DNA of 48,022 nt from positions 1-48,022 of the forward strand of contig CAAEVH010000038.1 in assembly GCA_900759445.1 (NCBI GenBank). Reading direction: 5' to 3'. Below, in pieces: positions 36,514 through 44,815 of the stretch. The position numbers were made by a program, and so were the translations under genes. The notes below the pieces were generated by a model that did no database searches, was not told the origin of the DNA, and saw only the letters and a program-made list of their open reading frames with translations. The number at the start of each line of letters is the position of its first letter. The stretch's first letter is position 1. Source of the stretch: an uncultured Raoultella sp. (GTDB lineage: Bacteria; Pseudomonadota; Gammaproteobacteria; Enterobacterales; Enterobacteriaceae).

Positions 36514-37115
36514 AGATACTCCAGCTTCAATCTGAGCAGTCCTTGAAAGGCACCGGCGCTGACCTCGGGTCCGGTAGATTCCAGCGCGGCGAGAAAGTGA
36601 AGCGCATTATTTCCAGGTTTAATCATCCACATACGCTGTGGCTGATTGAGATGGATAAGCTGCTGGTGTTCGGTCATGACGCGGATACCCGCTCCCTGAA
36701 CATCGCCGTGGATGCGTGCAAGATCGCTATTTTCCCACGCGCCTTCCGCCATCAGCGTGAGGGAAATGCCTTGCTCCCGCGTGCTACGTGCGAGCGGTGG
36801 GGTAGCGGAGGTTTGTCCCGGGAGATCCCGTATGGTGTGGCTCGAACCTTTCAGGCAGTCATTGAGAAACAATGTGACGAGAACCGGGCGGCTACGATCG
36901 CCTGCCTGGTGAAAAGCGCTCGCCGGAATATCTCCGAGGTTAATACTTTGATCGCGGGACGCCATGTCCAGTACGCAGGGTGAAACATAAACGCGCCCGT
37001 GAAAGCGGACGTCGCCATATTCACCTGAGACATGGCTCATGTCGTGGTGCCCGTTATCGGCCTGAATGGAGCAGGAGCACCCTGCCAGCAGCAGGATGCA
37101 AAGTCGCTTCTTCAT
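36510..37115 (-). CDS. Minor fimbrial subunit (PapJ/K-position pilin)
   Basis: A 201-residue pilin with signal peptide about residues 1-19 (cysteine-containing, SCSIQA) and mature paired cysteines (VSPCVLD and LNDCLKG). It ends AFQGLLRLKLEYL, a beta-zipper strand with penultimate Tyr. A His-rich stretch (NGHHDMSH) lies just after cleavage. The ATG at 37115 follows GGGAGA; the frame opened at 37184 overlaps the chaperone gene and is unlikely. It lies between chaperone and adhesin genes, the place of tip-adaptor subunits in Pap-type operons. Confidence 0.82.
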   Translation of the reverse strand: MKKRLCILLLAGCSCSIQADNGHHDMSHVSGEYGDVRFHGRVYVSPCVLDMASRDQSINLGDIPASAFHQAGDRSRPVLVTLFLNDCLKGSSHTIRDLPGQTSATPPLARSTREQGISLTLMAEGAWENSDLARIHGDVQGAGIRVMTEHQQLIHLNQPQRMWMIKPGNNALHFLAALESTGPEVSAGAFQGLLRLKLEYL

Positions 37116-37140
37116 TAACGAATCTCCCTGATGAATCCTG

Positions 37141-37929
37141 TTACCGGGGTTGTTGATCGGCTGGCAATGCCCGGCAAATATCACCTGTGCAGCGATATCT
37201 CAGTTCCGGATGGCCGCCAAAATCATTCACATACATCATGACGAACTGACCGATTCCGGCGTCGGTAACCTTAAACTTCTGCGATGATTTAGGGGCAACC
37301 ATCATCCCCGGGAAGTTTGTTAGCCTACCGCTGCCTTCCGCTTCGGTTTTGCGGCTCAGACCGATGACCGTGATGAAGTAGGGGGTCGGATTGTCTACCG
37401 ACCACTGGCTGCCGTTTTTGTGGAAGACCAGCTGGTTTTGCCAGACTGTCCCCGGTTCTGGCGGCACAATCGCCGAAGGGCGATAAAACAGCTTGATGCG
37501 CGACTGCATCGCCAGCTGCAAAACGTTGGGTTTATCCGGTTTCGGCGGAATTTCGCGCACGTTGAGATAGAACAAACTTTCACGATCCTGCGGAAGGGAG
37601 GTAATCCCGCTGGTTTTGGTGACCCGGGCGATTCCTTTTTGCCCACCGTTAATGCGCTGTAAGGGGGGGAGCACCATGAGGGGAGAGGTCACTTTGGCGC
37701 CGCTGGCATCTTCCACCCAGGATTGCGCCAGGAAGGGCGTTGAGGGACTGGTGTTGGTTAAACTGGCGCTCACTGAGCGATCGTTCCCGGTGATGATCAA
37801 ACGGGTACGATCCAGGGCGACGCCGGCCCAGGCCGAATGGACTACCGCAGCCAGTAGCAGGCCGCAAGTGGCTGACATCAGCACCCGACGTATAGGAAAA
37901 GAGGATTGGTTTTTCATCGCAGTATTCAT
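37141..37929 (-). CDS. Periplasmic fimbrial chaperone (PapD family)
   Basis: A 262-residue periplasmic chaperone with signal peptide ending SAWA. The PapD-family features are the N-terminal VALDRTRLIITG strand and the conserved RESLFYLNVREIPP (G1 region), followed by QSRIKLFYRPS. Two immunoglobulin-like domains are expected, holding pilins by donor-strand complementation for delivery to the usher. A Cys pair (YRCTGDIC) near the C-terminus is PapD-like. The frame starts at a TTG at 37953, but an ATG at 37929 is preferred; an ATG four codons later is also possible. It follows the usher gene, the order of Pap/MR-P type operons. Confidence 0.88.
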   Translation of the reverse strand: MNTAMKNQSSFPIRRVLMSATCGLLLAAVVHSAWAGVALDRTRLIITGNDRSVSASLTNTSPSTPFLAQSWVEDASGAKVTSPLMVLPPLQRINGGQKGIARVTKTSGITSLPQDRESLFYLNVREIPPKPDKPNVLQLAMQSRIKLFYRPSAIVPPEPGTVWQNQLVFHKNGSQWSVDNPTPYFITVIGLSRKTEAEGSGRLTNFPGMMVAPKSSQKFKVTDAGIGQFVMMYVNDFGGHPELRYRCTGDICRALPADQQPR

Positions 37930-37937
37930 TTTTCTGG

Positions 37938-40418
37938 TTAAGAGGAGTGGCAAGGCAGCAAGACATTGCCTTGTGGGTTAATGTGTCGGGGAACGTTCAG
38001 GTGGCATTGCGTCTGGCCTCCCCACACAACGGAGAGCGTTTCATCGGGTTTGACCCCCGCGATCCAGCTTTCCCCGTTGTCCATGACCATGGCGACGCTG
38101 ACGCCGTTAGCATTAAAAATTTCTGCGCCAAAAGGCGGGGCTGAGCCATCGGCAAGACGCAGCAACCCCATCATTTTTTCACCCTGTGCTACCGCAAAGC
38201 GTTGATACCCAATGGCTCCTTCCGTTAACGTACTGGTGACAATGGCTTTAGTGGCGGCGATGTCCTCAGCCATCGCGTCGACGTCAATGCGGGTATCAAA
38301 GCTGTTGTAGCTGACAATGTCGGGCACGACAGCAATCCCAAAGCGGTTTGAGTGGGCCTGTTGACCATTGAGGGGAACGTTGGCAACTCCGTCGGTATCG
38401 ACCATCACGCGGGCCGTGTTCATTGAGGCCTGGCTATTGTGGAAGGCGGCTCCGTGCCGCGTGGCGGTAAAACCACCGCGCACCGTCCCTCCAACCGAGA
38501 TATAGCGGTCCTGTTGCCAGCTGAGGTTAGACTCTAGTTCCGCCATCATGCTGCGGTGCTGGTAGTAACCATCAAAGGCCGTTCGCCCGTCTTCTGACAG
38601 ACCCGCACGTACTCGCCATGGATTATTGCGATCGCGGTTATCGGAATAAGAAACCATCTGGCTGGAGCGGCCGCCGCTGTTTTGCAACTGATATTCTGTC
38701 GAGCGTCCGTCTCGCCACGGGATCGACAGGGAAAGTGACAGACTGTCATCGCGCTTTCCCTGATACTCAGAACGATAGGCCGCAAGGTTAGCGCTGATCC
38801 CTTCCATACCGGCAAACGAGAACGTGTGCCCGACCGACAGACCATAACGATCCTGCGAACGTCGATCCCAATAGTTCTGATGGGCATAAGTCAGATACAA
38901 CGTGGTGGCAAGACGAGGATCGTCGGCAAAAAAGGTGGTATTCCCGGTGAGGGTATACATCTCTTTTTCACGCCCGGTGCTGTCGTTATTTTCGTACTGC
39001 TCATCCAGAAATTGCGAGAAAGAGCGAAAGTTCCGCTGGGAAAAACGATAGCCGGCAAAGGTAATGGCACTGTTGTATTCATCAAAGGTTTTGGCGTAGC
39101 TGAGCTTGAAGGACAATCCTTTTTGCTGGTTTTGATTTTTTATCCGGCTGATCGATTGGGTGACATCCGCCGAGAGGGCGCCCAGCAGACTCAGGTCGCG
39201 CCCTATGCCCAGGGACCCCGCGTTATAGCGATTGCCGGTCAGCAGCGCACCGCCATACAGCGACCACGCGTTGCTCATTCCCCATGAAAAGTCGCCGCTA
39301 TAAAACGCCGGCCCCTGAAGGTGATGGTCGTAACGCGAGGGCTTCCCCACGGCGGCGTTGTAACGGATATAACCCGGACGCGTCAGGTAGGGAATATCAG
39401 CCGTATTGACCTGAAAGGTTTGAACCGTGCCATCTTGTTCTTCCACCCGAACATCCAACGTGCCGCGCACCGAGCTGCGCAGATCTTCGATATTGAACGG
39501 CCCTGCCGGGACGGTGGTCTGATAGATCACATGCTGCTGCTGGCTCACCGTGACTTTGGCGTTGCTTTTGGCAATGCCGTGGACCTGCGGGGCATAACCT
39601 TGCAAATTCGGCGGCAGCATACGCTCGTCGCTGGCGAGGTTGGCTCCGGTAAAACGAACAGAATCAAATATCTGTGAGTTTAAATAGATCTCGCCAAGCG
39701 TCAGTTTCGCCGCCAGCATAGGCAGGGGACGATAGGCATAAAATTGATCCCAGTCGAAGCGTGTGCCTTGTGTGTCAGAGGTATAATTCGCCTGATACTG
39801 GCTGCGTACACGCCAGGCGCCGAGGTTAAATCCTGTCTGCCCGTAACCTGAAAGGGACTGGTAACTGCCGCCATCCTGTTGATAACGCGTTGCCTGCCCG
39901 GAAAGGTTGTAGTCAAAAATGAGCCCGGTTATGCCGTTGTCCCAACGTTCGGGTGGCGTCCAGTTTGGGTCGGTATATTTCATCCACGCCTGGGGGACGG
40001 TAATATCGAGGACGCCGGCGCTATTGTTCAGCGCTATGCCGGGTAGGCGTGAGATATCGAGACAGTTCTCTGCAAGTGGGCGGGTGTATTTCAGTGCATC
40101 CTCTTTCAGCGCCAGTAGTTCGAGCTGCTGCGGGCTGAGACAGACCAGGGTCTTATGCGGATGGTCAACATCGGAGATATATCGGACCTGTTGCTGAGCG
40201 ATCTCCTGGCCGTTGATGTGCACGTCCAGCAGATAATCTCCGGGAGCCACAAAGTTACCTTCGGAAAAACGCTGTAAATCTACATTTTGTCGGTCACTGG
40301 CATCCAGCACGGCGGTATTGAATTCAATGGTTTCGTCTGCAGCAGCGGGAAAAAAAGAGGTGCAGGCCAGGGCAATGAAAAGTGCCAGAAGCGTTTTGGA
40401 TGTATTCAGCGTAGTCAT
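37938..40418 (-). CDS. Outer-membrane fimbrial usher (PapC/FimD family)
   Basis: An 826-residue usher. Signal peptide about residues 1-27, an N-terminal chaperone-binding domain (IEFNTAVLDASDRQNVDLQRFSE...), a 24-strand barrel with plug (ERMLPPNLQGYAPQVHGIAKSNAKVTV around residues 265-290), and two C-terminal domains ending with a Cys (QCHLN...LLPCHSS). It assembles and exports the fimbria at the outer membrane. No frameshift is seen. Eight bases separate it from the chaperone gene, and 40 bases from the preceding pilin. Confidence 0.93.
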   Translation of the reverse strand: MTTLNTSKTLLALFIALACTSFFPAAADETIEFNTAVLDASDRQNVDLQRFSEGNFVAPGDYLLDVHINGQEIAQQQVRYISDVDHPHKTLVCLSPQQLELLALKEDALKYTRPLAENCLDISRLPGIALNNSAGVLDITVPQAWMKYTDPNWTPPERWDNGITGLIFDYNLSGQATRYQQDGGSYQSLSGYGQTGFNLGAWRVRSQYQANYTSDTQGTRFDWDQFYAYRPLPMLAAKLTLGEIYLNSQIFDSVRFTGANLASDERMLPPNLQGYAPQVHGIAKSNAKVTVSQQQHVIYQTTVPAGPFNIEDLRSSVRGTLDVRVEEQDGTVQTFQVNTADIPYLTRPGYIRYNAAVGKPSRYDHHLQGPAFYSGDFSWGMSNAWSLYGGALLTGNRYNAGSLGIGRDLSLLGALSADVTQSISRIKNQNQQKGLSFKLSYAKTFDEYNSAITFAGYRFSQRNFRSFSQFLDEQYENNDSTGREKEMYTLTGNTTFFADDPRLATTLYLTYAHQNYWDRRSQDRYGLSVGHTFSFAGMEGISANLAAYRSEYQGKRDDSLSLSLSIPWRDGRSTEYQLQNSGGRSSQMVSYSDNRDRNNPWRVRAGLSEDGRTAFDGYYQHRSMMAELESNLSWQQDRYISVGGTVRGGFTATRHGAAFHNSQASMNTARVMVDTDGVANVPLNGQQAHSNRFGIAVVPDIVSYNSFDTRIDVDAMAEDIAATKAIVTSTLTEGAIGYQRFAVAQGEKMMGLLRLADGSAPPFGAEIFNANGVSVAMVMDNGESWIAGVKPDETLSVVWGGQTQCHLNVPRHINPQGNVLLPCHSS

Positions 40419-40458
40419 CTTCGTTTGCTAACCTTCAGGACCTTATTACCAGAACGGC

Positions 40459-41007
40459 TTACAGATAATTCACAACAAAATGCATGCTGGCGTTAAACTC
40501 ACCGGAACGGATATATCCGTTTGGGGAAACTAAATGTGCTGTAAATCGGAGCGTGTTTTTACCTGGATTCAGTACATAATCTGGGGAGGGGATCCCCATA
40601 TGAATGGGATTTCCATATTTATCAAAGATTGTAATTGATAAATCTCCGGAATCAGATTTCACACTTAAATCATCTTTATCATTGCTCTGTGATGCATTGT
40701 AAAAAGTGATGCTGGCACTATGAAATATACTGCCTGGATGTTGTGAATCCCCTAATGAACAGCCAAGTAAATGAATACTAAAATCATGCGCTGAAATATT
40801 TTCAGGGGCATTGCTAATATCTCTCGCAGAAATATTATGAAATTCAACTAACAATTCCTGGTCATCATGATCGACATAGCAAGCGGCTTCTATTATTTTC
40901 CCCTGTAAATGCATTTTACCTGGCGTTTTAGCTAGTTTACTGGTGCTCGCCAGGGTCCATGTTGATGGCAGGAGAATCAAAAGCAGTAGAGTCCGCCATC
41001 CAGGCAT
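40459..41007 (-). CDS. Fimbrial subunit, PapH-like terminator position
   Basis: A 182-residue pilin. Signal peptide about residues 1-20, mature cysteines in EAACYVDHD and LLGCSLGD, and a C-terminal strand EFNASMHFVVNYL with penultimate Tyr. Its position between the major pilin and the usher equals PapH/MrpB, which cap the rod base; that role is inferred from position only. The gene is visibly richer in A and T than its neighbours and uses more AT-ending codons, which suggests a different history or relaxed optimisation. GGGAG precedes the ATG. Confidence 0.8.
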   Translation of the reverse strand: MPGWRTLLLLILLPSTWTLASTSKLAKTPGKMHLQGKIIEAACYVDHDDQELLVEFHNISARDISNAPENISAHDFSIHLLGCSLGDSQHPGSIFHSASITFYNASQSNDKDDLSVKSDSGDLSITIFDKYGNPIHMGIPSPDYVLNPGKNTLRFTAHLVSPNGYIRSGEFNASMHFVVNYL

Positions 41008-41076
41008 CGCTGCGCTCCCTTTATCTATTGGATATAAAGTTCTAAGCAGGCGCAGCGATGCACCTGCCCGATATCG

Positions 41077-41625
41077 TTACTGGTAATCGATCTGGAAGTT
41101 TACGGTAGACTCGAAGTCACCCGGAGTGACTGCTGCAGAGGCGTTATTGGCCTGTAAATAAGCCACGAAATCGATATCGGTTTCACCGTCAGTAATATTG
41201 ACCTGAGATGCCGCCTGGCCCCATTTCACATCCTGGTTGCCGCTATCAACCATGCCGATACCTGCGCCTTGAGCGGTGCCGGAGGTGAAGGCGGCCAGAG
41301 CTGCGTTGTCCGGATCGATTGTTGCCGGGGTGTAAGTCACGGTGGCAGTTTTAGCCACGGTGGTATCGCATCCCTGCAGGACGATCTTCGCGTGTCTGGT
41401 TCCTGCGCGCTGGTTATCTTTTAACTGAGACGTTGGAATCTCACCAAAATTAACTTGTACCGGGCTGGATTCTGGCGCCAGGCCACAGGCTGAATTGACC
41501 AGCGTACCGGAGAATTGAATTTTCCCGTTGGTCGGGTCGACGCTTTTCGCCGCGTAAGAAGAAGTTGCCGTCAATGTCATACCGGCCATCAGCGCACAGG
41601 CGACAGCTACATTTTTCATTTTCAT
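41077..41625 (-). CDS. Major fimbrial subunit (PapA/MrpA-like)
   Basis: A 182-residue pilin. Signal peptide about residues 1-25 (SSYA/A), mature disulfide cysteines in NSACGLAP and LQGCDTTV, and C-terminal strand DFESTVNFQIDYQ. The codon use is highly optimised compared with the PapH-like neighbour, as expected of an abundant product. It is the first gene of the operon. The ATG at 41625 follows AAGG at 12 bases; a second ATG two codons later is equally possible. It contains many Ser/Thr and short Ala/Ser/Pro-rich stretches (ANNASAAVTPGDF) that could accept O-glycans from the co-encoded transferase (speculative). Confidence 0.88.
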   Translation of the reverse strand: MKMKNVAVACALMAGMTLTATSSYAAKSVDPTNGKIQFSGTLVNSACGLAPESSPVQVNFGEIPTSQLKDNQRAGTRHAKIVLQGCDTTVAKTATVTYTPATIDPDNAALAAFTSGTAQGAGIGMVDSGNQDVKWGQAASQVNITDGETDIDFVAYLQANNASAAVTPGDFESTVNFQIDYQ

Positions 41626-42265
41626 GTTTATTCTAGACCTTGTTTCTGTTTGGGTTATTACAACAATGTGTTGAGGCAAAGGAATGTCCTGCCTGAAATA
41701 CCTTTGTCGACTGAAGGCAATAGCGTGATACCGCTCCTGGCCATCAATATCCCCTGCGAGTGAGCTAAGTAATAATCAACGCGGAATTATCAAAAGCAAC
41801 CATCAACACTGTTTCGGCGACCTATATTAAGTCGGTGGAAAAATGAGGCAACGCAAAATGTGGGATTGAATCAAACTCAGCTGATCCTGTTGTTGTGGCT
41901 TCTTCCTATCAACTGTTTATGTTGTTTTGCTTGTTTTTTGATCTTTATAATGGTTTTATATTTTGTATTTACCGTTATTTATAGTGTTTTTATCTGTCGT
42001 TTGTATTTTTATTTAGTCAGAAGTGGCTACCGCAGAACATTTATAAATTTTTTGTGAAAAAAGAAAAGAGGGGCAAAGTGTAGAGATGACAACAGGATAG
42101 CCATTTTTTGTCTGTGAAGTATTCGGCTATATGTATAATATTAAATAGATGTTATGAAATAGCTAATAAAGCGATCTCTGATAAATTCTAAAATGATAAA
42201 TGAATTGTGATATGCTAGCGCCTCAGACATTTATTCAAGGATATTCCTGTATCAAGGAGACATCA
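41626..42265. promoter_or_regulatory. AT-rich divergent control region between fimbrial operon and regulator (640 bases)
   Basis: No credible gene. The stretch from about 41900 to 42265 is strongly AT-rich with T runs, as expected for H-NS-silenced, ToxR/CadC-type controlled DNA. ATAGCC (42099-42104) and GGCTAT (about 42125-42130) are the only notable inverted pair. I see no fimS-like long inverted repeats, so phase inversion is not supported. Confidence 0.5.
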
Positions 42266-43072
42266 TTGGTTTCTCATATCCCAATAGATAAGATTAAATC
42301 CGTAATTATTGGCGATGGTATCGTATTCAGACCGCATAAAAACTCCTTAAAAGACGTTGCGTCCGGTAAGACTGGTACTCTCAATAATGTCGCATCGCAA
42401 TTGCTTCTTTATTTGTTGCAAAATGGTAACGACATTTCTACCCGCGACGAGATTCTTCTTAATGTTTTTCAGCGTAATGGCGCCAGAGCAACCGATGCAA
42501 ACCTGAATCAGCATGTTTCCTTTATACGTAAAGTTATTACTTCTATCGGACACCCGGCTGAGGTTGTGGTAACGGTTCCTCGAATGGGGTTCAGAATCGG
42601 TGAGTTTGTTATTCATTTTCAACTGCTGGAGGAGCCGCAAAAAGCGGGGGAGCCTGTAGCGGCTGTTTCTGATGCCAGAAAAGGCCGAAAGAGAGCGAGT
42701 CGCTGGACTATCGGTCTGACGGGGTTAATTACCAGTATTGCCGTGCTGGCGACATATTGGTGGACATGGATACCCGATGAAATTCCGATGGTTGATGTTT
42801 CAGTCCTCAGGACCGTCAGTTGGCAGCAATGTCAAATTCATATTCTGGGAAATGCCAGCACCGATAATATTACCGAGAAAAGAGCTCAGGATATTTTTCA
42901 GGAAGCCGGTATTACTCCTGATTGTTCAGTGAAAAAAGACCTTTATCTCAATACCTGGGCCAGTAACTATGACCTGATCAACTGGACATTTGCTGCGGAG
43001 TGTGGATACAACAATGGTTATTACCATTGCCATAGTCAGTATCATCATCGTGAGGAGTGGTATGAAGACTGA
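42266..43072 (+). CDS. Membrane-anchored winged-helix regulator (CadC/MarT-like)
   Basis: A 268-residue ToxR-type regulator. An N-terminal OmpR-like winged helix (about residues 10-110, ending VVVTVPRMGFRIG) is followed by a linker, one membrane helix (about 147-166, IGLTGLITSIAVLATYWW) and a periplasmic tail of about 100 residues with several cysteines (QQCQIH, DCSVK, ECGYNN, YHCHS). The start is taken as the TTG at 42266, which has AAGGAG six bases upstream; an ATG at 42200 in frame has no ribosome binding site. It overlaps the FidL-like gene by 11 bases and is divergent from the fimbrial operon, so it is probably its regulator. The tail could sense envelope conditions via the partner protein. 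Confidence 0.82.
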   Translation: MVSHIPIDKIKSVIIGDGIVFRPHKNSLKDVASGKTGTLNNVASQLLLYLLQNGNDISTRDEILLNVFQRNGARATDANLNQHVSFIRKVITSIGHPAEVVVTVPRMGFRIGEFVIHFQLLEEPQKAGEPVAAVSDARKGRKRASRWTIGLTGLITSIAVLATYWWTWIPDEIPMVDVSVLRTVSWQQCQIHILGNASTDNITEKRAQDIFQEAGITPDCSVKKDLYLNTWASNYDLINWTFAAECGYNNGYYHCHSQYHHREEWYED

Positions 43073-43580
43073 GAGGGATCTATCCCCTTATTTATGGGCA
43101 TTGGTGATCATCATTATTGGGGGGGCGCTGATAGCTTATTTACTGGTGAACAGAGATGCCAAAAAGAACGAAATTAGCTTTTCTTGTTCATCTGAGTTCA
43201 GTTCGTCCCTTGATATACATAAGTCAAAAATGGATCTTGAGGGGATTTTGTTGATTACCAGCTATCACTCTGGCTATTTTTCCTTGTCAGTGCAGGGATC
43301 GTTGAAAGCTGAAAGTGGTCAGTATGTTGTTGACCGTAAGCTTTTCTTTCGTTATTCCCGGCCCCTGGGACATGCGGCGGGGGTGTATGCGATTAATCCG
43401 TCAGGGCGTGAAAAGTCGCCAGATGATAATGCGCCTGATGCTATCGATTATCTTTTTTTTGACGCCTATGAGCGTGCAGACAAGCTGTACATGGTCAAAC
43501 GTATTGATAGTGAGACGGTCGTTATCGGCGATCAGTTTTCGCCGCGATATGCTTGTGTGATGAATCACTTTACTCGCTAG
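43062..43580 (+). CDS. FidL-like membrane protein, partner of the upstream regulator
   Basis: A 172-residue protein with one N-terminal membrane helix (about residues 10-29, LWALVIIIIGGALIAYLLV) and a periplasmic domain. The domain pattern (FSCSSEF..., LEGILLITSYHSGYFSLSVQGSL, then VDRKLFFRYS) resembles FidL, the small protein encoded after marT in Salmonella. GAGGAG lies five bases before the ATG at 43062, inside the 3' end of the regulator gene, so translation is coupled. It probably modulates the regulator in the periplasm, as paired small proteins do for ToxR-type regulators. The assignment rests on recalled pattern and gene order. Confidence 0.7.
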   Translation: MKTERDLSPYLWALVIIIIGGALIAYLLVNRDAKKNEISFSCSSEFSSSLDIHKSKMDLEGILLITSYHSGYFSLSVQGSLKAESGQYVVDRKLFFRYSRPLGHAAGVYAINPSGREKSPDDNAPDAIDYLFFDAYERADKLYMVKRIDSETVVIGDQFSPRYACVMNHFTR

Positions 43581-43725
43581 TGTACAGAGTCTTTCCTCGT
43601 GCAGGGACGCGCTGATGGGAGGAGAAGAGCAAGAAGGGATTGCGGTTTACGCGCTGGCTTCGAAGGGGTGAGCGGCGTGCCGCGAATAATCGAACGGAGT
43701 TCGATGAAGAGTCCGTATGGCAGCA

Positions 43726-43760
43726 AGCAAAAAAACCAGCCCTTAGGTTGGTTTTTTTAA
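43726..43760 (+). terminator. Terminator-like hairpin flanked by A and T runs
   Basis: AAAAAAACCA and TGGTTTTTTT flank a short GC core (GCCC-TTA-GGT). Runs of A and T on both sides make it usable in both directions. It is the probable end of the regulator/FidL-like transcript, 145 bases after the stop. Confidence 0.8.
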
Positions 43761-43769
43761 ATAAGAGGT

Positions 43770-43781
43770 CGGGCTCGGAAT
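43770..43781. other. Possible decayed attachment-site repeat of tRNA-Phe
   Basis: CGGGCTCGGAAT differs by one base from CGGACTCGGAAT in the 3' part of the tRNA-Phe gene (47935-47946), and has the same orientation. This is what a worn attR of an island inserted at that tRNA would look like. Twelve bases is short, so chance is possible. Confidence 0.3.
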
Positions 43782-44079
43782 GGCCTTTTGACGCTGATAT
43801 ACGCTGCTCCCTCCTGAAAGTATTTAGCCACAAACTTCTCATCCTCATACCGGGGCCATGCCTGTTTGCATCAAAATGATCGCCGGGACGACGAGTGACC
43901 TCAGCGCGGTTGTCAGGAACAGGACTGCCGTCAAGGATCATCAGCATTCGCTCAAGGCCAGCGAACCGATCGCGCTGCCCGCCCCAGTTACCTGTTTTTA
44001 CCGCAGCATGACCGGTCAAACGCCGTGCATGCCGGCGACCAAACAGGCTAACATCGGCTAATCACCTGTGTTACCCGGT

Positions 44080-44757
44080 TCAGCGATGACGATCTGCACA
44101 GGCCACAATATCCGGCTTTGTCATAACAGTTTTTTCCACGCCAAAACGCGTGATGTTCAGCATCGCGTTGCCAATGTCGATAATAGATAAAAATCGCTTT
44201 CCGGTAGTGGCGCTGATAAGGCGCATGACGGGGGCAACCACGGTATATAAAAGCCGGTAAGCCGGGGTTCGGGACTGCACTTCTGGCGTAGGCAAAATAA
44301 ACGCAGGTCGGAAAATCGCAGCATGGCCGGGAAACAGCATCAGCAGTTTGTTTTCTACTTCGCCACGCACACGCGCCCACATCTGCGAACTCTTTCCGCT
44401 ACTGTCTGCGCCTGCGCCGGAGACATAAACAAACTTCATCTGCGGGCTGCGGGCTTTGAGCTGCCCGGCAACCCGCAGCGTCATGTCGTAAGTGACGCGT
44501 CGATACACTTCCTCACTGACTCCGGATGAACTCATCCCGGCGCAGAAGAAACACGCATCAACATCGTCGAACAGCGGGTCCGCCGCGTCAAAGTCCAGCA
44601 GGTCGCCGTTCACCACATAACGAATTCGGGGGTCATGCTCGCCTTCAGGCTGTTTTCTGACGAGCAGAATAATATCGCTCACGTCTTTTGCCGCCAGGCT
44701 TGCCAGCAGCACACCCTGCCCAACCATGCCGCCGGAACCTACAATCACAATTTTCAT
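44080..44757 (-). CDS. NAD(P)-binding (atypical SDR/NmrA-like) protein
   Basis: A 225-residue Rossmann-fold protein. The dinucleotide loop is IVGSGGMVGQGVL (about residues 5-17). A central FVYVSGAGAD segment and a weak YXXXK counterpart place it among atypical short-chain dehydrogenases (NAD(P)H-binding, HTATIP2-like group). Substrate unknown. It ends the four-gene minus-strand cluster, 58 bases after the SDR gene. It is probably co-transcribed with it. Confidence 0.8.
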   Translation of the reverse strand: MKIVIVGSGGMVGQGVLLASLAAKDVSDIILLVRKQPEGEHDPRIRYVVNGDLLDFDAADPLFDDVDACFFCAGMSSSGVSEEVYRRVTYDMTLRVAGQLKARSPQMKFVYVSGAGADSSGKSSQMWARVRGEVENKLLMLFPGHAAIFRPAFILPTPEVQSRTPAYRLLYTVVAPVMRLISATTGKRFLSIIDIGNAMLNITRFGVEKTVMTKPDIVACADRHR

Positions 44758-44815
44758 GCGCTATCTCTTGCCGAAGCTCTGTTTGCCGGCCTCCTGTCAG
44801 GAGGCCCGTCTGGTA

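Larger units (their letters stand above)
43581..44079. other. Gene-free stretch of 499 bases
   Basis: It holds the terminator at 43726-43760 and a small TCGAAC-GGA-GTTCGA hairpin at about 43690, but no reading frame with family features. An uninterrupted 149-codon frame on the minus strand has odd composition and no recognised domain. It may be degraded DNA at an island edge. Confidence 0.5.

Noticed and set aside
41860..42057. 65-codon hydrophobic frame in the fimbrial control region
   Set aside because: It begins with GTG without a ribosome binding site and its hydrophobicity comes from T-rich DNA; it is more likely chance.
41626..42265. Phase-variable invertible promoter of the fimbrial operon
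   Set aside because: No pair of long inverted repeats and no recombinase gene were found; only a 6-base inverted pair is present.
43570..44019. 149-codon minus-strand frame as a gene
   Set aside because: Composition is atypical, no ribosome binding site or domain is seen, and it crosses a strong terminator; kept only as an orphan-region remark.
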